The position numbers were made by a program, and so were the translations under genes. 64,000 bases of DNA from CAINVV01 sp964528535 (lineage in GTDB: Bacteria; Bacteroidota; Bacteroidia; Bacteroidales; Prolixibacteraceae), in NCBI GenBank assembly GCA_964528535.1, contig CAZGSQ010000006.1, forward strand, positions 7,016-71,015, given 5' to 3'. The notes under the pieces were generated by a model. The model ran no database searches and had not been told where the DNA came from. It saw only the letters and a program-made list of their open reading frames with translations. This document shows positions 34,912 to 44,995 of the stretch, one piece after another (positions within the stretch are counted from its first letter, which is position 1; each line of letters begins with the position of its first letter).

Positions 34912-34950
34912 AATCCCGGTTCGGCAAGATGCCAAACCGGGATTTTTTTC
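34912..34950 (+). terminator. Rho-independent terminator after pepD
   Basis: Arms AATCCCGGTT (34912-34921) and AACCGGGATT (34935-34944) pair perfectly, extended by GGCA/TGCC inside, and are followed by a run of seven T. Confidence 0.92.
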
Positions 34951-34962
34951 GGATTTAAAGAT

Positions 34963-34970
34963 TAATTTTG
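34963..34970 (+). promoter_or_regulatory. Candidate -7 box of the PUL regulator gene
   Basis: TAATTTTG matches TAnnTTTG, just after the pepD terminator and about 62 bases before the ATG at 35032. The upstream T-run gives only a loose -33. Confidence 0.5.
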
Positions 34971-35031
34971 GAGAAAGAATCTATTTTTTGACAATACATC
35001 TGTGGTGAATGGGTTTTTTAATACAAAAAAA

Positions 35032-37947
35032 ATGATCAAACAATTTCTTGCTCTTTTGATTCTTGGATGGCTCTTGTCATCTGTAGCTTTTGCTGAGATT
35101 AAAAAAGTTGGAACACCCTTCATACGCAACTTCCCCAAACGTGAATACAAGGCAGGAACTCAGAATTGGAGCGTTGTTCAGGACAAGCGCGGATTTATCT
35201 ATTTTGCCAACAATGAAGGCTTGCTGATGTACGACGGAAACCAGTGGCTTCTTCACAAAATGCCCAACTCATCGATTGTCAGGGCGCTCTTTGTGGATAA
35301 AAGTGGAGAGATCTACGTAGGTGCTTACAACGATTTGGGGAAAATGGTTCCACTTCCAAATGGAAAAATGGAATTTAAGTCGTTAAAGAAGTATATTCCA
35401 GTGGCCTATCAAAATTTTGATGACATCTGGAGCATCTTCTCGTTCGAGAACAAGATTATTTTCCAATCGTACAATTGCGCTCTGGTCTGTTCGAATGACA
35501 CAAATATTACGGTGCTCAAAGCTCCAGTTCGTTTTCACCACTCATTTAAAGTGAATGACCGTCTCTTTTTTAACGATCTTAACACAGGTTTATTGGAATT
35601 TGATGGGAAGAATCTCTCTCCGGTGCCAGGTTGCGAGAGGTTGAAAGGGGTCCAGATTTGGTCTGTATTGCCTTCTTTTGGTACAAAAGATCTCCTGATA
35701 GGGACACTTAACGATGGAATTTTTCAGTATGACGGAAAAAAATTGATGGAATGGCGAAGTCCTGTCAATGATTTTTTGAAAAAAAATCAAATTTTTTGTG
35801 CCACTACCATCAGGGAACAATATTATGTAGTTGGTACCATCCAAAATGGCATTGTGGTCATCGATCGTAACGGCAATGCTGTTCAACATTTCTACAGGAA
35901 AAACGGATTGCAGAACAATACCATCCTTAGTGTATTTGCCGATAGATCTGATAATTTATGGCTTGGACTGGACAATGGAATTGACTATGTCAATATCAAT
36001 TCGCCAATTACCTTTCTTCAAAATCCGGATGGTATCGGTGCAGGGTATGTTGCCATTGTAAAGGATGAAAAACTTTATTTGGGGACCAACCAGGGACTCT
36101 TTGTTACTGACTGGAAAGCAACCAGTCAGTTCAATGATTTCAGACTCATTCCTGGTACCCTTGGGCAGGTATGGTCGTTGGAGATGCTTGCTGGTGAATT
36201 ACTCTGTGGTCACAACAATGGAACCTTTGTCGTTGAAGGCGAAAGGGCAACTTTTATCGATCAGACACCTGGCGGTTGGAAATACTTGCAACTAAAGAAC
36301 CATCCCGGTTACTTGATTGGAGGCACCTACAATGGAATGACGCTGTTCAAAATGGTTGGCTCTCACTGGCATTTTGTCAAAAAAATCAAAGGATTTAATG
36401 AATCTTTCAGAATCTTTGAAGAAGATGAAAATGGTGATATTTGGATGAGCCATGGGTTCAAGGGAATTTACAGAATCAGCCTTAACAACAGCTTGGATTC
36501 AGTCATTGGTTCCCATTTTTATACATCGAAAGATGGATTGCCGACCAATTACAATCTGAACGTTTTTAAAGTAAGGAATCGTATTGTTTTCACTTCAAAG
36601 CAGGGCGTCTATGAATACAATTCGAGGAATGACAAATTTGAAAAGTCTGTCTTTTTCAACCAATTGTTACAGCCTGTTACTGATATTTCCTACCTGAAAG
36701 AGGATAAGAGTGGCAACATCTGGTACGTAGCCTGGTTCAATGCTGTCAACAGAGCCGGTGTTTTTAAACTGAAGGATGACCTGAGATACCAACATCTCTC
36801 CTCACCCTTTGCCATCCTTGCAGGCAAATTTATCAGTGGTTTCGAATCTATTTACCAATATGCAGACGAACATTATTTTATTGGGACAGAAGATGGTTTT
36901 GCCCACTATAATCCTGTCATAGAGAACAACAACAATCCGGAATTCTCCACTTACATTACCAAAGCAACGGCGCTTCACTTAGATAGCATTTTTTATTTTG
37001 GGAACAATTATTCAGACAGAAATAGAGTGCAGAAAAAGCCTTTTGCCTTTCCTTATATTAAAAATGCTTTCCGCTTTGTCTATACTTCTCCGATCTATGA
37101 TAATCCGGGAAATATTGAATACAGTTATAAAATGCAGGGTTATGCAGAAAATTGGTCGAATTGGAGCAGCTCCTTTACAAACGAATACACCAACCTGCCT
37201 GAAGGTGATTTTACATTTATGGTAAAAGCCAGAAATCAGCTTGGTATTGAGAGTCTTACAGATCAGGTTGAATTCAGCATACTGCCACCCTGGTACAAAT
37301 CCTCTCTGGCCTATTTAATCTATTTTTTTTCAGTACTCTTCACTATTCTAGCCATTGTATGGTTGGTTTACCTTAGGATTGAGATATCCAAGAGGCGCGA
37401 CCGATTGAAACATCTGCAGACATTTCGTCAGAAAGAACAAGAATATGTCAGGAATGCACTCATTGATGAAAAAAAGATTATCAATCTTCGAAATGAGAAA
37501 CTGAAGGCTGAAATGATCCATCGAGACAAAGAACTGGCTAACCAGACACTCGATCTTATCAGAAAAAATAAATTTTTACTCAACATCAAAGAAGAACTTT
37601 TAAAACTAAAACGTCCCAACAACGATTTTGCCTTAAACGATAAGATTTCAAACCTCATTACTAAAATTGACAAGGACCTCGATCACAACAAACAATGGGA
37701 AGTATTCGAAACGGCCTTCGACGAAGTACATGAAGATTTTCTGAACAGGCTAAAAATATCCTATCCTAACCTTACACCCAAGGAACTTCGCTTGTGTGCC
37801 TACCTGAGATTGAATATATCATCCAAGGAGATCGCTCCACTCATGAATATCTCGGTCAGAGGTGTAGAGATTTGTAGGTACAGGGTTCGAAAGAAACTCA
37901 ATATCGAAAGAGACACAAACATGACAAGTTTTATCATCAATTTTTAA
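35032..37947 (+). CDS. PUL sensor-regulator: beta-propeller, Y_Y_Y domain, membrane segment, LuxR-type HTH
   Basis: A 971-residue one-protein signalling system from the ATG at 35032 (MIKQFLALLILG, signal peptide). Residues about 30-670 consist of repeated propeller blades (GNIWY, DGIFQYDGK, DNLWLGLDNGI). A Y_Y_Y beta-sandwich spans about 673-751, a membrane segment 757-780, a coiled coil about 790-865, and a C-terminal helix-turn-helix about 908-971 (LTPKELRLCAYLRLNISSKEIA). There is no histidine kinase or receiver domain, so the periplasmic sensor is joined directly to a DNA-binding domain at the membrane. It lies just upstream of susC on the same strand and very likely controls this glucan locus. 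Confidence 0.85.
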   Translation: MIKQFLALLILGWLLSSVAFAEIKKVGTPFIRNFPKREYKAGTQNWSVVQDKRGFIYFANNEGLLMYDGNQWLLHKMPNSSIVRALFVDKSGEIYVGAYNDLGKMVPLPNGKMEFKSLKKYIPVAYQNFDDIWSIFSFENKIIFQSYNCALVCSNDTNITVLKAPVRFHHSFKVNDRLFFNDLNTGLLEFDGKNLSPVPGCERLKGVQIWSVLPSFGTKDLLIGTLNDGIFQYDGKKLMEWRSPVNDFLKKNQIFCATTIREQYYVVGTIQNGIVVIDRNGNAVQHFYRKNGLQNNTILSVFADRSDNLWLGLDNGIDYVNINSPITFLQNPDGIGAGYVAIVKDEKLYLGTNQGLFVTDWKATSQFNDFRLIPGTLGQVWSLEMLAGELLCGHNNGTFVVEGERATFIDQTPGGWKYLQLKNHPGYLIGGTYNGMTLFKMVGSHWHFVKKIKGFNESFRIFEEDENGDIWMSHGFKGIYRISLNNSLDSVIGSHFYTSKDGLPTNYNLNVFKVRNRIVFTSKQGVYEYNSRNDKFEKSVFFNQLLQPVTDISYLKEDKSGNIWYVAWFNAVNRAGVFKLKDDLRYQHLSSPFAILAGKFISGFESIYQYADEHYFIGTEDGFAHYNPVIENNNNPEFSTYITKATALHLDSIFYFGNNYSDRNRVQKKPFAFPYIKNAFRFVYTSPIYDNPGNIEYSYKMQGYAENWSNWSSSFTNEYTNLPEGDFTFMVKARNQLGIESLTDQVEFSILPPWYKSSLAYLIYFFSVLFTILAIVWLVYLRIEISKRRDRLKHLQTFRQKEQEYVRNALIDEKKIINLRNEKLKAEMIHRDKELANQTLDLIRKNKFLLNIKEELLKLKRPNNDFALNDKISNLITKIDKDLDHNKQWEVFETAFDEVHEDFLNRLKISYPNLTPKELRLCAYLRLNISSKEIAPLMNISVRGVEICRYRVRKKLNIERDTNMTSFIINF

Positions 37948-37984
37948 CATTGATGAAATACATTATCTTAACATTGAACCTTGT

Positions 37985-38104
37985 GATGTAGTAAATGTTT
38001 GTTATAAAATTAGTTTATAATATTGATATATTGAGATATAATAATTATGTTGATGTAGTAATGATGTATTAACAAATATTTAATGTTGTATTTTTGATGT
38101 AGTG
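37985..38104 (+). promoter_or_regulatory. Repeated GATGTAGTA sites upstream of susC
   Basis: GATGTAGTA occurs at 37985-37993 and 38052-38060, GATGTAGTG at 38096-38104, and a partial GATGTATT at 38063. All have the same direction in an otherwise AT-rich 268-base gap. They could be binding sites for the adjacent LuxR-type regulator. No Bacteroidota promoter box was recognised before susC. Confidence 0.4.
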
Positions 38105-38215
38105 AATAATTGTGGCATGCTATTAATAAGTGTTAAAATTGCAACCAGATTTGAAGACCGGATTTGGATTCCGGGATCAGGAAGGTTAATTTATTTCTAA
38201 CATTTATTAAAATTT

Positions 38216-41200
38216 ATGAAACAAACGATTTTTGCTCTTTTGTTTTTTTTAAGTTCTTTGGCTGTACACGCTCAGGAGCTTAATGTAAAGGGTGTTGTTA
38301 CATCAGCTGATGATGGACTGCCTATTCCTGGAGCGACTGTAGTCGTTAAAGGAAAAACTACTGGAATTACTACCAACCTGGATGGGGTATATTCCTTAAA
38401 AGTCTCAGGTAATTCTACACTGATATTTTCATTTGTCGGACTAAAATCCCAGGAGATCGCAGTAAACAACAGAACTACCATTAACGTTTCCCTGGCTTCT
38501 GCAACCGAAGCCATTGAAGAGGTAGTTGTTGTTGGATATGGGACACAAAAGAAGAGTGTTGTAACTGGAGCCATCTCCAGTGTAAAAGCCAAAGACCTTG
38601 AAAAAGTCTCTCCTGGGCGCATCGATCAGGCCTTGCAAGGTAGAGTATCTGGTGTTACAGTAGCTGCCAATTCAGGGCAACCGGGTTCGAGTGCGACCAT
38701 CAGGGTACGCGGTATTACTACTTTTGGGGATGGTGGAAACAACCCTCTCTGGGTTGTTGATGGAGTTGTAGTCGATGCTGGTGGCATCGGTTACCTGAAC
38801 CAATCGGATATAGAGTCAATTGAAGTTCTTAAAGATGCTGCATCGGCTGCTATTTACGGAACTCGTGCGGCTACTGGTGTTATCATGGTCACCACTAAAA
38901 AAGGTGTTTCGGGAAAAATTAGTGTTAGTTACAATGGATTTTACGGCACATCTGCTCCTGCCAAGATGCTTAATTTGCTGAATGCCACTCAATATGGGGC
39001 TTTGTTGAATGAAAGGTCGGTGGCTGGTGGCGGTAATGTAGTCTTTCCAAATCTGAGTACCCTTGGTTTAGGTACCGATTGGCAAAAGGCTATTTTCAAC
39101 AACAGTGCCAATCGCTATTCACATGAATTGAGTTTAAGTGGTGGCAATGATAAATCTACTTTCTATCTCTCTTTTGGTATCCAAGATCAACAAGGAATCG
39201 TGGCATCTACCATTTCAAATTTCAATCAAAAGAATATAAGGCTCAATGCTACGCACAAAATATCCAAGATCTTTACTTTTGGCGAGACAGTGGGTTATAC
39301 GCATCAGAAACAATTGGGAATAGGCAACACCAACAGTGAATTTGGTGGTCCTTTGAGTTCAGCTATTAACCTTGATCCTACGACTCCACTTGTAGTCACT
39401 GATCCTTTAATTGCCAATGCGGCTCCTTACAGTGTAAACCCTGTCATCAGGGATGCAAATGGAAATCCTTATGGTATTTCATCGATTGTAGGTCAGGAGA
39501 TGACAAATCCGATGGCCTATATCCAAACCCGAATGGGACAGTATGGATGGTCGGATAATTTTGTTGGGAATGCCTATTTACAGGCTGCCATAACCAAGAA
39601 TATTGTTTTAAAATCTTCAGTGGGAGCAAAATTGGCCTATTGGGGCGACCAGGGTTTTAATCCGGTATTCTATTTAAGTGCAACAAATCAGGTGCTTAAA
39701 AACAATATTTACAAGAATAACTCAAACGTCTTCAACTGGAATGTAGAGAATACCATTACTTACTCGAACAAATTTAATGATCACAGTTTAAACGTTTTGT
39801 TAGGTCAGGCTAATTATGTTGACAATATTGGAGGAAGTTCGGGTGTTACACTTTATGACCTACCTATTACAAGTTATTCAGACGCTTCTTACAATTTCAA
39901 TATACCAGATGCAACAAACAGGGTAGGAGGTGCTTCTGATTTTGTGTTGCATAAGTTATCCTCACTTTTTGCCCGCGTAAACTACAACTACAAAGAAAAG
40001 TATCTATTTACCGGGATCTATCGTCGCGACGGTTCCTCGAGGTTTGGTGCCAACCACAAGTTTGGGGTGTTCCCCTCTTTTTCGTTGGGATGGATCGTCT
40101 CTAAAGAAGATTTTTGGAAAGCCAACGATATAGTGAATCAGTTGAAAATCAGGGGTGGATACGGTGTTGTAGGAAACGATGCCATCCGTGACTTTGGATA
40201 TTTGGCGACAGTCGGTGGAGGATTCAACTATACCCTGGGAAATTCCGGAAAAATCACGACAGGTTATGCCCCTGCCTCTCTGGATAATCCTGATTTGCGC
40301 TGGGAACAGACCTCACAGGCAAATATTGGTTTTGAAGCGAGGTTATTTAAGTCACTCAATTTGACAGTTGACTATTATGTTAAGAAAACTTCCGGCATTT
40401 TAAGACCAATTACCATCCCCGGATACGTTGGTGTCTCTTCTTCTCCGGTTGGAAACATTGCAGACATGCAAAACAATGGTTTGGAAGTGGAGTTGGCCTA
40501 CAACAAGAAGTTCGGTCAGCTGAATTTTTCTGCCAATGGCAACATTGCTTACCTGAAGAATAAGGTTACTTATGTGGCTTCTGATGCAAACTATATAACA
40601 GGAGATGCCTCTTTTCAGTCGATGGGTGCTGTTACCAGGACTCAAGCCGGCGAATCCTATAACTCTTTCTATGGTTACAAGACAAATGGCATTTTCCAAA
40701 ATCAGGCAGAAATTAATTCCTATACCAATTCTACTGGAGGTCTAATTCAGCCGAATGCCAAGCCTGGTGATTTCCGCTGGATAGATACCAATGGTGACGG
40801 AGTCATCACTGATCTTGACAAGCAATTCCTCGGAAGTAGTATTCCAAAATACACTTTTGGCTTGACCTTGAACTTCGATATCAAAAGCTTCGACTTGATG
40901 GTATTTGCATCCGGTGCTGCCGGAAACAAGATCTTTCAGGGATTGCGTCGATTGGATATCAGTAATTCAAACTGGCAGACAGTTGCCTTAAGCCGTTGGA
41001 CAGGTGAAGGAACTTCCAACTCCTATCCCAGATTGACAAGCAATGATACGAATGGCAATTTTGGCAACATGTCTGATTTCTATTTGGAAAAAGGTGACTA
41101 TGTTCGTCTCAAAGTGGTTCAATTTGGTTATTCACTGCCAGGTTACATTACAAGTAAAATCGGTGCCAGCAAGCTGCGGGTTTATTTGTCGGCCGAAAAT

Positions 41201-41323
41201 TTGTTAACACTAACCAAATATACAGGTTACGATCCTGAAATTGGAGGCGGAGTTTTCGGTATTGATAAAGGAGTTTATCCTCAGGCACGTTCGTTCATGC
41301 TTGGCGTTCAATTACAATTTTAA
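38216..41323 (+). CDS. SusC/RagA-type TonB-dependent outer-membrane glycan transporter
   Basis: A 1035-residue outer-membrane protein that imports oligosaccharides with TonB energy. Signal peptide at 1-19, then a carboxypeptidase-regulatory-like domain (NVKGVVTSADDGLPIPGATV), the SusC-family plug start EEVVVVGYGTQKKSVVTGAIS, the plug itself (ATIRVRGITTFGDGGNNPLW), and a large barrel ending in VQLQF. No extra STN domain is present, which fits a regulator other than an anti-sigma system. susD follows after 12 bases. The substrate is inferred from the downstream glycosidases to be beta-1,3/1,6-glucan oligosaccharides. Confidence 0.97.
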   Translation: MKQTIFALLFFLSSLAVHAQELNVKGVVTSADDGLPIPGATVVVKGKTTGITTNLDGVYSLKVSGNSTLIFSFVGLKSQEIAVNNRTTINVSLASATEAIEEVVVVGYGTQKKSVVTGAISSVKAKDLEKVSPGRIDQALQGRVSGVTVAANSGQPGSSATIRVRGITTFGDGGNNPLWVVDGVVVDAGGIGYLNQSDIESIEVLKDAASAAIYGTRAATGVIMVTTKKGVSGKISVSYNGFYGTSAPAKMLNLLNATQYGALLNERSVAGGGNVVFPNLSTLGLGTDWQKAIFNNSANRYSHELSLSGGNDKSTFYLSFGIQDQQGIVASTISNFNQKNIRLNATHKISKIFTFGETVGYTHQKQLGIGNTNSEFGGPLSSAINLDPTTPLVVTDPLIANAAPYSVNPVIRDANGNPYGISSIVGQEMTNPMAYIQTRMGQYGWSDNFVGNAYLQAAITKNIVLKSSVGAKLAYWGDQGFNPVFYLSATNQVLKNNIYKNNSNVFNWNVENTITYSNKFNDHSLNVLLGQANYVDNIGGSSGVTLYDLPITSYSDASYNFNIPDATNRVGGASDFVLHKLSSLFARVNYNYKEKYLFTGIYRRDGSSRFGANHKFGVFPSFSLGWIVSKEDFWKANDIVNQLKIRGGYGVVGNDAIRDFGYLATVGGGFNYTLGNSGKITTGYAPASLDNPDLRWEQTSQANIGFEARLFKSLNLTVDYYVKKTSGILRPITIPGYVGVSSSPVGNIADMQNNGLEVELAYNKKFGQLNFSANGNIAYLKNKVTYVASDANYITGDASFQSMGAVTRTQAGESYNSFYGYKTNGIFQNQAEINSYTNSTGGLIQPNAKPGDFRWIDTNGDGVITDLDKQFLGSSIPKYTFGLTLNFDIKSFDLMVFASGAAGNKIFQGLRRLDISNSNWQTVALSRWTGEGTSNSYPRLTSNDTNGNFGNMSDFYLEKGDYVRLKVVQFGYSLPGYITSKIGASKLRVYLSAENLLTLTKYTGYDPEIGGGVFGIDKGVYPQARSFMLGVQLQF

Positions 41324-41335
41324 AAAATCAGAGAT

Positions 41336-42850
41336 ATGAAAGGAAAAGTAATCAATTACTTATTCATAGCAGCGACCATGATGACTTCACTGGTCTCCTG
41401 CGATAAGGCATATTTAGAGATTCAGCCCAAAGGCCAATTTCTTTCTGCCAATTACTATGCAGACAAAGATCAGGCATATTCTGCCCTCGTTGGAGTGTAT
41501 GATGTTCTGAGAAAAAATTCCGGCGGTTTTGAAAACATGATTACGATGATGAACGCAGGTTCAGACGATAATTATGCCGGCGGTGGAGGCTCAACTGACG
41601 GAGCCGGAATCCAGGGTTTCTCCAATTATACTTTGAACGCCGTTATCATGCCGGGAAGTTTCTGGAGTGACCATTACCAGGGGATTTTCAGGGCCAATAC
41701 CTTGTTGTCAAAATTGACTGGCGTGACCATGGATGCCACTTTAAAGGCTAGATTTGCAGCCGAAACCAAGGCATTACGTGCATTGTACTATTTCAACCTG
41801 GTAAGAATGTTCAAGAATGTACCACTTCTTCTTGATCCTTTGACTGCTACCAACATGTATGATGTCATGCAGGCAGCCCCTGCAGCTGTATATGCACAAA
41901 TTGAGAAGGATCTTACTGAAGCCATCGCTGATTTACCTGTAACTGTTTCTGTTTCAACGGAAGGAGGTCGCTTGTCAAAAGGTGCTGCACAGGCCTTGCT
42001 TGGAAAAGTTTATCTTTTTGAGAACAAAGGATCACTTGCAGCTGCTCAACTGGCTCTCGTTAATGGAACCCCAGGTGGAACCAGTCAATATGGCTACAGA
42101 CTTTTGTCAAGCTTCAGCGATCTATGGGTAACAAGTAACAAATTCAATACCGAATCTATTATCGAAGTTAGTCACAGCAGTGCTGGAAATTCCGACTGGG
42201 GTTGGTGGGGCAGTGGCAGTGACGAAGGCAATTCAGTGAATATAATGGTAGGGCCAAGAAGTTATTCAAGACCTGCAGGGTCAACCGCTCCTGACCTTCC
42301 TTCGGGATGGAGTTTCAATGTTTTCACCCAGGATTTATACGATGCAATGAAATTGGATCCGCGCTTTGGCGCTACAGTTTTTGATCTGAAAGCACTGAAA
42401 GCTGCGGGGAAGGCTGATTACATTGCCGGCTATATGGATACTGGCTATTTCCTGAATAAATTTCTACCACGTCAATCTGATGTAAGAACCGGTGGCGGTG
42501 CCCTTGAATTAAATTACAAACAGGATACCTATGTCATCCGTCTGGCCGACACATATCTGATGGAAGCTGAAGCACTTGGAGCGACAGGAGCCAGAGCGCA
42601 GGCACTTCTCGATGCTGTACGTGCTAGAGTAGGACTCCCCTCAGTTGCCGTTTCATTACCCGCAATCAAAGCCGAACGCCGGATGGAACTGGCTGGAGAA
42701 GGACATCGTTTCTTTGATTTGGTACGGTGGGGTGATGCTACCGCGAAGTTGGGTACCAGAGGCTTTGTTGCCAACAAGAATGAGATCTTCCCAATTCCTT
42801 ACAGAGAATTGCAGGGTACCAAACTGGTACAAAATCCGGGATATAATTAA
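41336..42850 (+). CDS. SusD/RagB-type surface glycan-binding lipoprotein
   Basis: A 504-residue lipoprotein (signal ending SLVSC, lipidated Cys23) that caps the SusC channel and hands over oligosaccharides. SusD features: YLEIQPKGQFLSANYYADKDQAYSALVGVYDVLR at the start, AETKALRALYYFNLVRMFKNVPL for the TPR helices, and AERRMELAGEGHRFFDLVRWGDA near the end. It lies 12 bases from susC and 15 before the next lipoprotein gene, all in one operon. Confidence 0.96.
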   Translation: MKGKVINYLFIAATMMTSLVSCDKAYLEIQPKGQFLSANYYADKDQAYSALVGVYDVLRKNSGGFENMITMMNAGSDDNYAGGGGSTDGAGIQGFSNYTLNAVIMPGSFWSDHYQGIFRANTLLSKLTGVTMDATLKARFAAETKALRALYYFNLVRMFKNVPLLLDPLTATNMYDVMQAAPAAVYAQIEKDLTEAIADLPVTVSVSTEGGRLSKGAAQALLGKVYLFENKGSLAAAQLALVNGTPGGTSQYGYRLLSSFSDLWVTSNKFNTESIIEVSHSSAGNSDWGWWGSGSDEGNSVNIMVGPRSYSRPAGSTAPDLPSGWSFNVFTQDLYDAMKLDPRFGATVFDLKALKAAGKADYIAGYMDTGYFLNKFLPRQSDVRTGGGALELNYKQDTYVIRLADTYLMEAEALGATGARAQALLDAVRARVGLPSVAVSLPAIKAERRMELAGEGHRFFDLVRWGDATAKLGTRGFVANKNEIFPIPYRELQGTKLVQNPGYN

Positions 42851-42865
42851 CTTAGCATAAAATAT

Positions 42866-43984
42866 ATGAACATGAAGAAAATAACGATCATTTACAGCTT
42901 TGCATTGCTACTGCTCGTTTCGGCTGCAAGTTGTACTTTAAAGGATGGTATTGATCAGAACCTGGCGTTTCTTACAACCGCAGCCTCAGGCAATGTCAGT
43001 AAAGTTTTCGACATCAGCAATGATAACTCAGGAAAAGTCAGGATTACACCCACAGGTGAAGGCGTTAGTTCTTTCCTGGTAAGTTTTGGTCATGGTACTG
43101 GTGCAAGTGCTTCTGCCACTGTCTTGACAGGAGGAAATACGACCCATGCCTATCCCGAAGGAAGCTATGTAGTTTCCATCGCTGCTACAGATATGGCTGG
43201 AAATCAAACAACTACTACTTATCCTTTGGTAGTTACCTACAGGGCACCGGAAAATATAGCGGTTACCTTAACACAGTCGGTCCACAATCTGAAGGTTAGT
43301 GCAAAGGCCGATTATGCAGCCTCATACATGGTTTATTTTGGTGATGTAACCAATGAGGCCGGTACAGCTTTGGCAAGTGGCGCAGAAATTTCCCATGTGT
43401 ATGCAACTTCCGGAAATTATAGTGTCAGGGTAGTTGCATTGAGCGGTGGTGCTGCAAAATCTGAGAAAGTGACTCCCATCATCGTGACCGATCCATTTGG
43501 ATTTCCAATCGACTTTGACAATGCATTTATCAGTTACTTCTTTGGTACTTTTGGTGGCGGTCAGCAATTTGCTGTTGTTGCCAATCCGAGTGCTACTGGC
43601 ATTAACACCAGTGCAAAAGTTGGAAAATTCACAAAAGGATTCGAAGGATGGAGCGGAACCTACAGTCCTTTGGATGTTCCCATTGATTTTTCAAATGGGA
43701 AGAAAATTAAGGTTTGGGTGTACAATCCGGATCCGGCACTGGTCGGCAAAAAATTGAATGTGGAACTTGAAGCAGCTGTTGGTGGTTCACCCTCCAACGG
43801 AGTAGCAGTACTTAAAGTTGCACTTACAAAATCGGGTGCATGGGAAGAGTTGGTATTCGATTACGGTACCATCCCTGCCATACCGGTAACTGCCAAATTT
43901 GGACAATTGGTTCTGCGTTTCAATGATTCATTCGATGGGGCTGGTGCAATTGTTTATGTCGACAATTTTAGATTAACCAATTAA
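42866..43984 (+). CDS. Surface lipoprotein with PKD-like repeats, probable beta-glucan-binding protein
   Basis: A 372-residue lipoprotein (signal ending SAASC, Cys23; a second ATG two codons in is equally likely as start). Two PKD-like beta domains span about 45-125 (FLVSFGHGTGASA, THAYPEGSYVVSI) and 130-210 (YMVYFGDVTNEAG, HVYATSGNYSVRV). The C-terminal ~150 residues form a jelly-roll that looks like a carbohydrate-binding module (GWSGTYSPLDVPIDFS, AIVYVDNFRL). Position after susD makes it the third component of the surface complex, as in laminarin loci of marine Bacteroidota. Binding specificity is inferred. Confidence 0.8.
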   Translation: MNMKKITIIYSFALLLLVSAASCTLKDGIDQNLAFLTTAASGNVSKVFDISNDNSGKVRITPTGEGVSSFLVSFGHGTGASASATVLTGGNTTHAYPEGSYVVSIAATDMAGNQTTTTYPLVVTYRAPENIAVTLTQSVHNLKVSAKADYAASYMVYFGDVTNEAGTALASGAEISHVYATSGNYSVRVVALSGGAAKSEKVTPIIVTDPFGFPIDFDNAFISYFFGTFGGGQQFAVVANPSATGINTSAKVGKFTKGFEGWSGTYSPLDVPIDFSNGKKIKVWVYNPDPALVGKKLNVELEAAVGGSPSNGVAVLKVALTKSGAWEELVFDYGTIPAIPVTAKFGQLVLRFNDSFDGAGAIVYVDNFRLTN

Positions 43985-43994
43985 TTAAATAAAT

Positions 43995-44930
43995 ATGAAA
44001 AGAATATTCAAATATCTTTTGGGTGTATTTGTCGTATTTCTCCTCGGTTACGGTTGTACAAATACCAACTATACTTTGGGTGACCTTACTGCACCTTCTG
44101 GCATAGTTATTACAGCAGAAATCGTTGGTGCCACTACGGCAAGTCCTACAGGTGATGGATCTGGTGATGTCAAAATTACCATTACAGCCAATAACGCATT
44201 GTCTTACAAAGTAGATTACGATGCCAGTACTCCTTTGGATCTCGTTTACCTGCCTACTGGTTCGGTAACCAAGAAATACACTAATTTGGGTACCAATACC
44301 TACAAGATTACTGCGGTTGTTTTCGGTAAAGGTGGTACATCTTCAACTTTAACAAAAGATGTTACTGTGAGAAGTGATTTTACAGTTGCTCCTGCTATCG
44401 TTGCCAGTTTGACAGGTGGAGCCTCCAAAACGTGGGTCGTTGACAAGAGCGTTGCGGGTCATTTCGGTGTAGGTCCTTGGTCGGCAACTTCTGTTGGTCC
44501 AGAGTGGTGGGCAGCTGGAGTCAATGAAAAGGTCGCTTGTTGTAACTGCTTTTACACAGCTAATTTTACCTTCACCAAAGTTACTTCAAATGGTACTTAT
44601 ACCTTGAAGGTTACCAGTCCTGACGGAGCTTTTACAAAGACTGGTTCTTTGGCAAGTATTGCTGGTATCCCTGGTTCAGGTGATGAAGGTTGTTATAGTT
44701 TTGCAGGTGGAACCGCGGCCTTCACTTTTGGTCCCTCCAGTTCTGGAGTTGCAGCTTCTGCGCCTTCTACCAAAACAGCCATGATGCTTTCTGGAACTTC
44801 AACATACATTGGCTACGGAGCGCTTCAAAAGGAGTATGAAATTATGGTGATCACGGATACGTACATGTACCTAAGGGTTCAGGGAACTGAAACTGGCAAT
44901 GCATGGTACATAAAATTGAAACCGGTTTAA
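43995..44930 (+). CDS. Second surface lipoprotein of the glucan locus, unassigned family
   Basis: A 311-residue lipoprotein (signal ending GYGC, Cys21). Residues about 30-125 form a PKD-like beta domain. The rest is a tryptophan-rich module: SKTWVVDKSVAGHFGVGP, then PEWWAAGVNEK, then a cysteine cluster CCNC at 182-185, and a C-terminal LRVQGTETGNAWYIKL. Related modules in GH16-containing loci of Bacteroidota often carry acidic calcium-type residues where this one has the cysteine cluster; that comparison is from memory. It is the last gene before the hairpin at 44996-45036. A glycan-binding role is inferred from position. Confidence 0.7.
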   Translation: MKRIFKYLLGVFVVFLLGYGCTNTNYTLGDLTAPSGIVITAEIVGATTASPTGDGSGDVKITITANNALSYKVDYDASTPLDLVYLPTGSVTKKYTNLGTNTYKITAVVFGKGGTSSTLTKDVTVRSDFTVAPAIVASLTGGASKTWVVDKSVAGHFGVGPWSATSVGPEWWAAGVNEKVACCNCFYTANFTFTKVTSNGTYTLKVTSPDGAFTKTGSLASIAGIPGSGDEGCYSFAGGTAAFTFGPSSSGVAASAPSTKTAMMLSGTSTYIGYGALQKEYEIMVITDTYMYLRVQGTETGNAWYIKLKPV

Positions 44931-44995
44931 TCCAATGTACAATGGAAAAAGTAAGTATTGAAGTTCAATTTGGTATTTACTTCTTTAAATAAGAT

